64,000 bases of DNA from Rhizobium mayense (GTDB lineage: Bacteria > Pseudomonadota > Alphaproteobacteria > Rhizobiales > Rhizobiaceae), in the NCBI RefSeq assembly GCF_030272705.1, contig NZ_JARFYM010000017.1, positions 62,001 through 126,000 of the forward strand. The letters run 5' to 3'. The notes beneath the pieces were generated by a model that saw only the letters and a list, made by a program, of their open reading frames with translations, had not been told where the DNA came from and did not search any database. This document shows, piece by piece, positions 27,648 through 35,074 of the stretch (position 1 is its first letter; every line of letters starts with the position of its first letter). The translations under genes were made by a program, and so were the position numbers.

Positions 27648-27833
27648 TCAGCCGTCCTTCGGTGAAGTTTCCTGTCGGAACGCCATGATGCTGTTCCACC
27701 AGAAGATTGCGGTTTCGGCGTCGAAGCTCTCAATCTCCGACGCCGCAAACCCTGTGCCCTCAGCGAGACCGCCGAGGATTACGCGCCAGTTTTCCGGCCA
27801 CTGTACAAAAAATGGTTGAGCACCTGGCCACAT
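27648..27833 (-). CDS. tail assembly chaperone, frameshift extension
   Basis: This -1 frame overlaps the end of the chaperone gene and ends three bases before the tape measure start. From the slippery site it adds 52 residues to the first 151 of the chaperone, giving a 203-residue fusion. The ATG at 27833 has no ribosome site, so independent translation is unlikely. Small acidic extension, WPENWR and WWNSIMAFRQ visible. Equivalent to the long GT-type product of lambda. Confidence 0.7.
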   Translation of the reverse strand: MWPGAQPFFVQWPENWRVILGGLAEGTGFAASEIESFDAETAIFWWNSIMAFRQETSPKDG

Positions 27834-28258
27834 CGGGCGATATCGGCTGCATCCATATTGTCGAAAATGCCGTTCATGACGGCCTGGTTGATGCGGGTCG
27901 CGCGGGCAAAGGCGACGACGATCGTGTCGCCGTCGCGGGAGCCGGCGATCACCTTCTGATCCTTGCCGGTCAGCCGGTGAAGGGTCAGCTCACTATAGTC
28001 CTTCTCGGCAACGACGCCGTCCTTCCGGGTCCGGAGCTTCACCGGATAGTGCAGCGGGATAGTGACCGAGCCATCGCGGTTCTTGATGGCATCGTCCGGC
28101 AGAGCATCGCGCGGATCTTCGTCCTCGTCGATGATGGTCGGGTCTTTGATCTTCGCCGCGACCGGAGCATCTTCGTCGATGATGCCGTCGTGGATTTCGG
28201 TCACGTCCTCAGAGGAAAGATCGATGGTGACATTGCGGGCGGGAGCGGGCGTTTTCAT
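27779..28258 (-). CDS. tail assembly chaperone (Mu gp41-like)
   Basis: 159 residues starting MKTPAPARNVTIDLSS at an ATG that overlaps the tail tube stop by one base (TAATG). Acidic N terminus, then a basic-hydrophobic domain (YSELTLHRLTGKDQKVIAG). Position between tube and tape measure, size and the frameshift into the next frame identify it. It guides tape measure and tube assembly and is absent from virions in known phages. Confidence 0.82.
   Translation of the reverse strand: MKTPAPARNVTIDLSSEDVTEIHDGIIDEDAPVAAKIKDPTIIDEDEDPRDALPDDAIKNRDGSVTIPLHYPVKLRTRKDGVVAEKDYSELTLHRLTGKDQKVIAGSRDGDTIVVAFARATRINQAVMNGIFDNMDAADIARCGQVLNHFLYSGRKTGA
27806..27812 (-). promoter_or_regulatory. -1 programmed ribosomal frameshift site
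   Basis: On the minus strand the heptamer T TTT TTG is in register with the upstream chaperone frame (X XXY YYZ). Slipping back one base gives TTT TTT GTA, which enters the downstream frame. The zero frame stops only 25 bases later. Confidence 0.72.
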
Positions 28259-28626
28259 TAGCTCAGGATCTCCGTCGGTGTCGAGCCTTCCCATTGCAGC
28301 TTGATCTTACCGCCGTCGCCGCCGGTAATGTTTGGGATATCACCGGAGAGGAAGGCATCCTCCCAGACGTAGGTCTGGCCGGTGTCGCAGATGACCTGCA
28401 GCTCCCCTTCTTTGTTGGTGCCATAAAGCGAGGACCAGCTCTGGCCCTTTTCGAGGTTGGTGGTCGCCGTGATCAGCGACCCCTGATACTCCTGCGCGCG
28501 CGCCGTCTTGCGGCCATAGGTGACGGAGTTGTTCTTGATGCCGCCGGGACGAAACTCGGCGCCCTTTTCGACGGGGACGTTGACCCCGTTCCAGGTGATG
28601 TCGACGATGCCTAAGACTTGCGTCAT
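28258..28626 (-). CDS. tail tube protein (Mu gpM-like)
   Basis: 122 residues, the size of Mu gpM. VLGIVDITWNGVNVPVEKGA at the N terminus and YQGSLITATTNLEKGQS match this tube family. Directly downstream of the sheath gene (15-base gap). Forms the inner tube of the contractile tail. Confidence 0.88.
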   Translation of the reverse strand: MTQVLGIVDITWNGVNVPVEKGAEFRPGGIKNNSVTYGRKTARAQEYQGSLITATTNLEKGQSWSSLYGTNKEGELQVICDTGQTYVWEDAFLSGDIPNITGGDGGKIKLQWEGSTPTEILS

Positions 28627-28641
28627 GGATGGGTCCTTCGA

Positions 28642-30126
28642 TTACGCTTCGAACTGCAGCGACTGAGCGAAGACCATCAGATTTCCGACGATGTTGACCA
28701 GCGGCCGGCCCTCAAGCCGGTTCTTGTCACTGTCGGAAATCGCGAAGGTGCTTTGCTTGACGGTGTTGGCGACGTCCTGGATCCAGGCGCGCTTCTCATA
28801 GAGCTTGCAGCGCGCCGTCCAGGTCGCCTTCATCTTCTTCGGGGTGACAACGGCGTCCTGGTTGCCGTCGCTGTCATAGCTGTTGGAGTTGGCCGCCGTG
28901 CTATCGTCCTTCACCAGCTTGGCGCGCGGATAGAGGAGCGTCGTGTAGCTCGCCCAATCATAGCGGATGCGGCTCATCGTGGCGGGCACCATGACGTCCA
29001 GCCAGGCGCGATCGGCGACGCCGAGCGACGTCGTCTTGTACGTCGTGATCAGGCGCGAGATCGTCGTCGTGCCATCCGGCAGGTGCTCGAAGGTCGAGAT
29101 GCCGGTCTGCAGGAGAAGGTTCTTCTCCGTATCCTCGAACTGGTCGATTTCGTCAGGCGCGACGATGCCGGGAAGGACGAGCGAGCGCAGCTGCCGGGCC
29201 GGATCGTTGGTCAAGTGGAAGGCCGCAAGCGCGCCAACCGCCGCCGCGATGTTAAACGCATTGCTCTTCGGCCGGTTGAGGCCCATGGCGGAGACGAACG
29301 GCGTGTTCGTCAGCGCGCCGAAGGTGCCGAGCTGGCCGAAGGTGCCGCGCTTGGCGACATAGGCCTGGACGTCGAGTTTTGCCGTCGCGACGTAGCGAGC
29401 TGCCACCCATGCTTCAAGAAGGCCCATGTTGGTCGCATCGGAAAACGGCGAGATGACCGAGGTGAACCAGGTGTTGGCGATCGCATCGAGCAGCGGCTGG
29501 ATGGACGGGTTGCCTTGGCCGCCATGCATGTCGGCGACGGTGATGGTCAGGCCGGTGGGAACGATCTGCGCGTCGGTGTTTACGCGCAGATCGATGTCGT
29601 TGCCGACCTCGCCGCCATAGCGGCTGGTGCAGGTGACAACGCCCAAGGCAGCGGTTGCCGTAACAGTGTTGGAGCTGTCCGCATTGATCGCCGCGGCAAG
29701 CTTCGTCGCGAGGTTGGCGACCGTGTCGGTAGGCAGAGCCGTAATGCGGATATCGCGGCCGGCGACGAGGAAGCGAAGGACGGTCGAGGACGGCACTGCG
29801 CCGACGAATGTGAAGCTGCCGGTTGCGGCGACCGCGTCTACGTCCGCGTCGACCGCGATGATGTAGAAGGCGGTGGTCGAATTACCCTTCTTGAAATAGA
29901 CGACCATCTCGTTGCCGATCGAGCCGTCGCCGAGATAAGCGATCGCCTGATTGGCGCGGGTTACCTGCGCGATCAGCGTATCTTTCAGCGCGCCGGCGGC
30001 CAGGCGCGGCGCGAACATCAAGACGCGCTGCGGATATTCCAGAAGGCCTGCCTGGTCATAGTTGGCGCTGATCTCGGCGAATGTATCTGGCTGCAGCCAG
30101 TCGGTCGGGATTTCGTTGAAATCCAT
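28642..30126 (-). CDS. contractile tail sheath protein (Mu gpL-like)
   Basis: 494 residues. FNEIPTDWLQPDTFAEISAN opening, the RVLMFAPRLAAG segment and the C-terminal RCKLYEKRAWIQDVANTVK region match Mu-type sheath proteins. Its presence shows a myovirus-type tail. Overlaps gp38 upstream by one base. Confidence 0.92.
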   Translation of the reverse strand: MDFNEIPTDWLQPDTFAEISANYDQAGLLEYPQRVLMFAPRLAAGALKDTLIAQVTRANQAIAYLGDGSIGNEMVVYFKKGNSTTAFYIIAVDADVDAVAATGSFTFVGAVPSSTVLRFLVAGRDIRITALPTDTVANLATKLAAAINADSSNTVTATAALGVVTCTSRYGGEVGNDIDLRVNTDAQIVPTGLTITVADMHGGQGNPSIQPLLDAIANTWFTSVISPFSDATNMGLLEAWVAARYVATAKLDVQAYVAKRGTFGQLGTFGALTNTPFVSAMGLNRPKSNAFNIAAAVGALAAFHLTNDPARQLRSLVLPGIVAPDEIDQFEDTEKNLLLQTGISTFEHLPDGTTTISRLITTYKTTSLGVADRAWLDVMVPATMSRIRYDWASYTTLLYPRAKLVKDDSTAANSNSYDSDGNQDAVVTPKKMKATWTARCKLYEKRAWIQDVANTVKQSTFAISDSDKNRLEGRPLVNIVGNLMVFAQSLQFEA

Positions 30127-30428
30127 TATTTCACTCCTTTGGACTTATCGCCGCTGGCGTCGGAAGCCTGCGTATCGGTTGCGGTCGCGCCGGCCGGGGA
30201 CGATCCGGACGAAGACGAAGCAGAGACGGCCGGCGTGCTAGCCGGCGTACTGACCGCCGGCGCGGGCGTCGCGGCTGCGGCGGGTGCCGTGGTTTCGATC
30301 AGGTCGCCGTCTTTCAGGCGCCGGCGGATATAGAGGGTGTTTTCGGCGTCCATGCCGTCAGCCGGCCAGAGACGGCCATCCTCCTGAAACACTGTCCGGC
30401 CGGGGCCGGGTTTTAGATATTTGCCCAT
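30126..30428 (-). CDS. Mu gp38-like small protein (DUF2635)
   Basis: 100 residues. MGKYLKPGPGRTVFQEDGRL is the conserved DUF2635 start; the C-terminal half is a low-complexity Ala/Pro/Ser tail, longer than in typical 60-70-residue members. Lies immediately before the sheath gene. Function unknown, presumed tail component. Confidence 0.8.
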   Translation of the reverse strand: MGKYLKPGPGRTVFQEDGRLWPADGMDAENTLYIRRRLKDGDLIETTAPAAAATPAPAVSTPASTPAVSASSSSGSSPAGATATDTQASDASGDKSKGVK

Positions 30429-30432
30429 GGTC

Positions 30433-31017
30433 CTACTCGGTTTGAGGGATGTTGATTTCTGCGGAGACGGTCGGAGCGTCCGGATCGTCGGCGAAGGTCC
30501 ACGTCATGCCGAGCGTCCGGAAGTCTTCGAGCTGCTCAAGCTTCAGGTCGTTGACGTTGGCGGTGAAGGCGATCTCGAAATCCACCTGCGCCAGGACGAT
30601 ATCGTCGGCGGCGAAGCCATCGGCGACGATGCTATTGGCGGCGGTCACACGGCACGCGCCGATGCCCGGAAAGGTCACGCCATGCAACATGATGGTCGCG
30701 ACGTCGGCCATGGCATCGAGGCCGATGTCCAGGGCGTCACCTTTGAAGCGGCCTATAAGCGCTCTCGAAGACTTGTAGATCAGTACCAGGCGCCAGAGCA
30801 TCTGGCCCTTCAGGCGCCGACCGGCGTCAGGATCGGTGCGCATGCCGACCCATGCTAGGCCGATGAACGGCGTGGTCTTGGTGACGCTGTCGAACTCCGT
30901 CAGCGTCATGTTCTGTGGCACTCGGTCAATCTTGAATGTCTTCGACGGGAACGCCAGGCGCAGCCGGTCGATAATGGCCGGCTCCATGGTGCGGATCGGT
31001 GCGTAAGAAGTCTCCAT
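30433..31017 (-). CDS. Mu gp37-like protein (DUF1834)
   Basis: 194 residues. PAIIDRLRLAFPSKTFKIDR at the N terminus and AWVGMRTDPDAGRRLKGQ fit DUF1834, the gp37 family of Mu-type phages, probably a tail terminator or neck protein by position. Start overlaps gp36 stop. Confidence 0.82.
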   Translation of the reverse strand: METSYAPIRTMEPAIIDRLRLAFPSKTFKIDRVPQNMTLTEFDSVTKTTPFIGLAWVGMRTDPDAGRRLKGQMLWRLVLIYKSSRALIGRFKGDALDIGLDAMADVATIMLHGVTFPGIGACRVTAANSIVADGFAADDIVLAQVDFEIAFTANVNDLKLEQLEDFRTLGMTWTFADDPDAPTVSAEINIPQTE

Positions 31018-31451
31018 CAGAAGTCCCTCATGCTGCGATCGGAAAAGACAGTGCGGCGATCGGCCATGCGCGGGCCGGAATTGACGGTCGGGCCGAGCGC
31101 ATCGGCCGCCGGCAGATCGAGATGGATTTTTTCGTCAGCAATGCCGCGCAGCCAGGAGATGACATCGGAGCGCTGTTTCGACATCTCCTCGGTCGGCCTG
31201 GTGCGTTCGCCATCGGCCAGGTCATAGCGGGCGAGCTGGCAGCAGGCGCGGACGATTTCGGAAGGCGGCGTGGCGATCGGCACGAAATACCTGCCGCGCA
31301 CATAGCTCTCGATCAGTGCCGTCGCATCGGTCAGCGCCGTTTCGACCTTGGTGGCGTCGACCACGGTCGCGTCCAGATCGTCCGGCGTGGAAAGCCGGAT
31401 CATCTGGGGTTCGCCGAAGCGGGCGATCATGTCATCGACGGTTGCGTACAA
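31017..31451 (-). CDS. Mu gp36-like protein (DUF1320)
   Basis: 144 residues. YATVDDMIARFGEPQMIRLS is the typical opening of DUF1320; the ARYDLADGERTRPTEEMSKQ segment also fits. Likely a head-tail joining protein from position after the capsid genes. Confidence 0.87.
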   Translation of the reverse strand: MYATVDDMIARFGEPQMIRLSTPDDLDATVVDATKVETALTDATALIESYVRGRYFVPIATPPSEIVRACCQLARYDLADGERTRPTEEMSKQRSDVISWLRGIADEKIHLDLPAADALGPTVNSGPRMADRRTVFSDRSMRDF

Positions 31452-31539
31452 AGTTCTGCCTCAAAAGATGATTGGGAGCCGCGATGCCGCTGCAGCTCCC
31501 GTAGCTTGACGCGCCTGTCGGCATCCGCGCTCCGGGGTA

Positions 31540-31938
31540 TTACTGGGAGCCGGCTCCAGCGCCGGCGGCTGATGCATCGACCTTCGCCTGCAACTCCGTG
31601 ACCTTCACATTCGCGGATTCGAGCTGCGCGCTCAGTTCCTTGGTCCTTTCCTTCGCCGCATCGGCGACGGACTTGTTGAAGCTCTTCTGCAGTTCGGCAG
31701 ACTTGGCTTCGACCTGGCGCTTCACCTCGGCCGCAACTGCGACCTTGAAGTCCATCGACTGCGAAAGGTCGGCGACCTCCTCATCGTCCATCTCGACGAC
31801 CTGGAAGGATGGATCGGCCTTGAACGCGGCGAGCTGCTCTTCGGTCCAGCGACCTTCGTCGTAGACCTCTCGGTCGGGATGGCGCACGCCGTGGCGGAGC
31901 ATGCCGGGCGACGTGCAGATGATCGCGATTTTCGTCAT
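31540..31938 (-). CDS. Mu gp35/HI1506-like protein
   Basis: 132 residues: a compact N-terminal domain (PDREVYDEGRWTEEQLAAFK) followed by a coiled-coil-like Ala/Glu/Lys segment. Matches the HI1506-related proteins between the major head gene and gp36. Probably head-associated. A structured intergenic element lies between it and the major head gene. Confidence 0.75.
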   Translation of the reverse strand: MTKIAIICTSPGMLRHGVRHPDREVYDEGRWTEEQLAAFKADPSFQVVEMDDEEVADLSQSMDFKVAVAAEVKRQVEAKSAELQKSFNKSVADAAKERTKELSAQLESANVKVTELQAKVDASAAGAGAGSQ

Positions 31939-31951
31939 GAGACTTCCTCTT

Positions 31952-32023
31952 GCGGGTTTCGGGAAAGCGGCTCGATCAGCCGTTTTTCAGAAACCCGCCG
32001 GCAGGCTTGGGAGGTCTGCCGGC
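31952..32023 (-). other. structured intergenic element after major head gene
   Basis: Outer stem GCGGGTTTC (31952-31960) with GAAACCCGC (31990-31998) encloses an inner stem CGGCT (31968-31972) with AGCCG (31978-31982). A second hairpin, GCCGGCAG (31997-32004) with CTGCCGGC (32016-32023), is mutually exclusive at its edge. All stems are perfect. It fills the 119-base gap below the major head gene. Confidence 0.6.
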
Positions 32024-32057
32024 GGTGGCCTGTCTCGTAGGCTTCAGCCCCGGCCGA

Positions 32058-32951
32058 TCAGGCGAGATACGGAATGACGACGACCTCGGCGGTCTTTGCC
32101 CAGACGTTGGTTTCGCCGCCGTTGATCAATGCCGCTTCGACGATGGTACGGGCCGTGCCTTCGAGTGACGCCGGAACGAGCAGCTTGGTCGGGCGGATGT
32201 TGAGGATCTCTCCGGATCGTTTGCGGATGCTCATCATCGCGGCGCGGGCGGCCGCATAATTGTCGGCGGTCAACGCTGCCTTCGACATGTAAGCAAGCTG
32301 CCAGAGACCGAAGCCGGCGTTGCAGCGACCATCGACGCCGAAGATGAACTTGCGATTGAAAAAGACGTTCGGGTCGTTGGCATTCTGCAGAGGCACAAGG
32401 TTGAACGGCTTGCGGGTCTGCCAGACCATGGGCTTGATGACCTGCGTATCGTCGACCAGATACCAGGCCGGCCCTGCGCCATCGGTGAAGTTGGAGACTG
32501 TCGTTGCTCCGCCGTTCTCATCATAGCCGGGATGATCGGTGTCGAAGAAATACTGGCCGTCGTAGCACTTCGTGACGTTGCCCTTTTTCAGCAACGGGAA
32601 GATCTGCAGGTCAGGGAACTGACCGGCGTCCTGGCCCATCTGCGCGGCGATGTTGGAATAGACGCCGAGCTGATCATCTTCGATGTTCTCGCGCAGCACA
32701 CCGATCGTGTTCTCGAAGGACCTGTTGCGGATGACGTAAGTCTGGACCGACAGATCATGAACGCGGCGGTCGCCGATCCATTCGCGGATGCCCGGCAGAT
32801 CGTCGAGGCGCGGATATTCGTTCATGGCCGTGCTGGACGGTACCGGCATGGCGACCGTGTTCCAGAAAGTCTGGACCGAGCCGAGACGGGCATTGAAGGC
32901 AAGCGAAAGCCCGGTGAACAGGCTTCGCAGAGTGCTTGAATTGATATCCAT
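32058..32951 (-). CDS. major head protein (Mu gpT-like)
   Basis: 297 residues starting MDINSSTLRSLFTGLSLAFN. PRLDDLPGIREWIGDRRVHD and the segment around FFDTDHPGYDENG are characteristic of Mu gpT major capsid proteins. The frame continues upstream to 32978 but the family begins at 32951. Nine bases after the preceding decoration-type gene. Confidence 0.9.
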   Translation of the reverse strand: MDINSSTLRSLFTGLSLAFNARLGSVQTFWNTVAMPVPSSTAMNEYPRLDDLPGIREWIGDRRVHDLSVQTYVIRNRSFENTIGVLRENIEDDQLGVYSNIAAQMGQDAGQFPDLQIFPLLKKGNVTKCYDGQYFFDTDHPGYDENGGATTVSNFTDGAGPAWYLVDDTQVIKPMVWQTRKPFNLVPLQNANDPNVFFNRKFIFGVDGRCNAGFGLWQLAYMSKAALTADNYAAARAAMMSIRKRSGEILNIRPTKLLVPASLEGTARTIVEAALINGGETNVWAKTAEVVVIPYLA

Positions 32952-32959
32952 CGGAGATC

Positions 32960-33349
32960 CTAGAGGGTTTTCATCCACGCGCCGGCGGCGTCGATCGCGT
33001 CGAGCGTGCCGATCTGCAGATTGGTGCTGGCGGTCAGGGTGAAGGTGTCGTCGGCCGTGGCATAGACCGGCTTATGAACGTCGGCCGGCGTGGCGCCCGC
33101 GAGCGGGATATTGAAGATACCCTTGTCGACGTCGACGTAGACGTCGCCATTGGCGCCGTTGGTGTTGTCGACGCGTTCCTTGGCGAGGCCGAGAAGTGCC
33201 ACGGCATTGACGTTGCCGGCAGGAACCGCAAGGCCGGCGGCCGTCACGCCAACAGCTGCGCGGCCGAAAATCTTCACGCCTGCGAGAACCGGGAAACCGT
33301 AGCTGTCGCCACGGCGGCGGTCATAGTAGAGATCGTTCGAAGCCGTCAT
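32960..33349 (-). CDS. capsid-associated (decoration-type) protein
   Basis: 129 residues, beta-rich with many Val, Ala and Gly; YYDRRRGDSYGFPVLAGVKI near the start. Position between protease/scaffold and major head gene, and size, fit small capsid-stabilising proteins of Mu-type phages. The family assignment is tentative. Confidence 0.6.
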   Translation of the reverse strand: MTASNDLYYDRRRGDSYGFPVLAGVKIFGRAAVGVTAAGLAVPAGNVNAVALLGLAKERVDNTNGANGDVYVDVDKGIFNIPLAGATPADVHKPVYATADDTFTLTASTNLQIGTLDAIDAAGAWMKTL

Positions 33350-33351
33350 GG

Positions 33352-33930
33352 TCAGACACCCTTTCCATGCAGAGCCTTCGCGGCATCAGCGAAGGCTTTC
33401 GGGTCGAAGCCCATCTGCGCGATGACCTGGTCGTCTTCGACGCTGAGCTGTGGGTCCGTGTTTGCGGGCGTGGTGCGATTGCCGAGGCCGCCCGCATTGA
33501 GCGACGGCATCAGCTCGATCTCCTTCTCGACCGAGGCCGGGTCCTTCGTGTGGCGCTCGATCATATGGTCGCGCAGTGCCGGCACGATCTTGCCGGCCTT
33601 GATGCCGGCATCGACGACGGTGACGGCCCGGTCCTTGGCGTGGCTCGTGACCAGCGTCGTGTACTGGGTGTTGAGCGAGGTCAGCTGGTTGCGCAGCTCG
33701 GCAACCTCTGCCGCCGTGCCGGTTGCCGGCGCCTTGGCGTTGATCGCAATGACGATCGCGTCCGGAGAGGCGTTGGCGGCAACGCCGGCGGCCAGGGCGA
33801 TACGGCCCATGGCAGCAACGGTGCCGGCGTGCGCCTGCTGTGCGGCATGAGCCGAAGCAACGGCCGCCAGGATGGCGGCCTCGTCGGCGGTTTCCGGAAG
33901 GCCGAGCGCCTTCCGCAGCTCTTCAAGCAT
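33352..33930 (-). CDS. nested scaffold protein (Mu gpZ-like)
   Basis: In-frame internal ATG at 33930 (residue 157 of the protease) opens MLEELRKALGLPETADEAAI. AGGAG lies 5 bases upstream in the mRNA. The 192-residue product is Ala-rich and helical. In Mu, gene Z is the same kind of in-frame scaffold inside gene I. Translation from this site is inferred. Confidence 0.65.
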   Translation of the reverse strand: MLEELRKALGLPETADEAAILAAVASAHAAQQAHAGTVAAMGRIALAAGVAANASPDAIVIAINAKAPATGTAAEVAELRNQLTSLNTQYTTLVTSHAKDRAVTVVDAGIKAGKIVPALRDHMIERHTKDPASVEKEIELMPSLNAGGLGNRTTPANTDPQLSVEDDQVIAQMGFDPKAFADAAKALHGKGV

Positions 33931-34398
33931 GGAATGCTCCTGTTTCGAGTGAAGGGATTTCAGAAATGGAAGGTTGGGATCGTTGGTCAGCGCGACGCGC
34001 AGCATCTTCGCGATCTTGAAGGGCTTCGTCCGCGTATGGGCAAAGACCGGCGAGATGAAGCCGTATTCGTGATCCTCGACCATTTGTTTGCCGGTCGGCG
34101 TCCAGTCGACGCGGCCCCAAAGGCCGTCCGGCCGAGCCTGCAATTCGACGATCCAGCCCCGCGCCGGAGCCGAATGGCCCTGCTTGGCGGCGAGGTCGGT
34201 GGAGTGGTTTTCATCAACGGGAAGACGGACGCCGTCCTTGGTGAAGGCCGCGATCAACGCATCCATGTCCGGCTTGGCATAAGGGCCACGACCGTCAGCG
34301 CCGGTGAATTCTTTCGCCGGCAACAGCTGCAGCCATTCCGGCGCGACGGTGGCGGCCGGGTCGAGGGCATGCAGAAGGGCGTTGATGAGCTGTTCCAT
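33352..34398 (-). CDS. head maturation protease (Mu gpI-like)
   Basis: 348 residues. The N-terminal half carries RLPVDENHSTDLAAKQG, with the likely catalytic histidine, then RGWIVELQARPDGLWGRVDW and YGFISPVFAH, all typical of Mu gpI. The C-terminal half is helical and scaffold-like, and starts at an internal ATG with its own ribosome site (see nested gene). Cleaves scaffold and head proteins during assembly. Confidence 0.88.
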   Translation of the reverse strand: MEQLINALLHALDPAATVAPEWLQLLPAKEFTGADGRGPYAKPDMDALIAAFTKDGVRLPVDENHSTDLAAKQGHSAPARGWIVELQARPDGLWGRVDWTPTGKQMVEDHEYGFISPVFAHTRTKPFKIAKMLRVALTNDPNLPFLKSLHSKQEHSMLEELRKALGLPETADEAAILAAVASAHAAQQAHAGTVAAMGRIALAAGVAANASPDAIVIAINAKAPATGTAAEVAELRNQLTSLNTQYTTLVTSHAKDRAVTVVDAGIKAGKIVPALRDHMIERHTKDPASVEKEIELMPSLNAGGLGNRTTPANTDPQLSVEDDQVIAQMGFDPKAFADAAKALHGKGV

Positions 34399-34431
34399 GG
34401 CAAATGGTTTGCCATGGGTGTCGCGCGCATA

Positions 34432-34453
34432 TCATGCCCGACAAGGCGGGCGG
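34432..34453 (-). repeat. phage intergenic hairpin element, copy 2
   Basis: Plus-strand reading TCATGCCCG, ACAAGG, CGGGCGG; 19 of 22 bases match copy 1. GCCCG (34436-34440) pairs with CGGGC (34447-34451). It sits five bases after the gpG-like stop and before the protease. Confidence 0.65.
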
Positions 34454-34458
34454 CATTG

Positions 34459-34965
34459 TCAGGGCTGAGCGGTGTAGCGATCGATGAAGGAGAAGACGAT
34501 CTCGGCAATCGAGGTCTGATCGTCCTTCGATATACCGAGATATGGTCGCGCGGGCAAGGTGACGCGATTGGCAACGACGAGATTGCCACCCATGCGGAAG
34601 AAGAGGTGCTTTGCCTTCACCGGCCGGATGACGCCGCCGAACTGATGGATGGCGGCATAGACCAGGTTGGTGCCGATCCGGACCTCGTGATTGCTCGGCC
34701 GGGAGTTGATGCTGTCGCGCAGCCGGCCGCGTTCGGTGAGGATCCTCGCATTGCGCTTGCCGGCGGCATATTCCGGATTGAGCGCAATCCAGTGGCCGCC
34801 GGTCGGATCGGTCTGGGTGACGAAGCGCATGACCGTCGAGGCGACCAGTTCCGTGCCGATCGCGGCCATGACCGGCCGCGTGTTGGTCATCAGCCGGCCC
34901 AGCTGATCGAAGCCGCGAAGGACGGCGCGGTCGGTGATGGTGAATGAAATCGAGGCGCCGGCCAT
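34459..34965 (-). CDS. virion morphogenesis / tail completion protein (Mu gpG-like)
   Basis: 168 residues. SISFTITDRAVLRGFDQLGR at the start, VMRFVTQTDPTGGHWIALNP and YAAIHQFGGVIRPVKAKHLF are hallmarks of the phage virion morphogenesis family that includes Mu gpG and P2 gpS. Acts in joining heads and tails. Confidence 0.92.
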   Translation of the reverse strand: MAGASISFTITDRAVLRGFDQLGRLMTNTRPVMAAIGTELVASTVMRFVTQTDPTGGHWIALNPEYAAGKRNARILTERGRLRDSINSRPSNHEVRIGTNLVYAAIHQFGGVIRPVKAKHLFFRMGGNLVVANRVTLPARPYLGISKDDQTSIAEIVFSFIDRYTAQP

Positions 34966-35002
34966 GTTTGCCTTTCCGCCCTGTCAGGGCTATATTTGAG
35001 TT

Positions 35003-35074
35003 GTGACGCGCCGAGCAGGACGCGCGCTCTTTAGAGCGATTGGGATCAGCACTTCCGGCCCCCCAGCGCGTCAC
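35003..35074 (-). other. structured element overlapping the gp30-like stop
   Basis: GTGACGCGC (35003-35011) is a perfect inverted match of GCGCGTCAC (35066-35074), closing a 72-base element. Inside is CGCTCT (35025-35030) with AGAGCG (35033-35038). The right arm contains the gp30 stop codon, so folding could depend on ribosomes finishing gp30. A further small hairpin GCCCT/AGGGC lies at about 34978-34990 before gpG. Confidence 0.5.
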
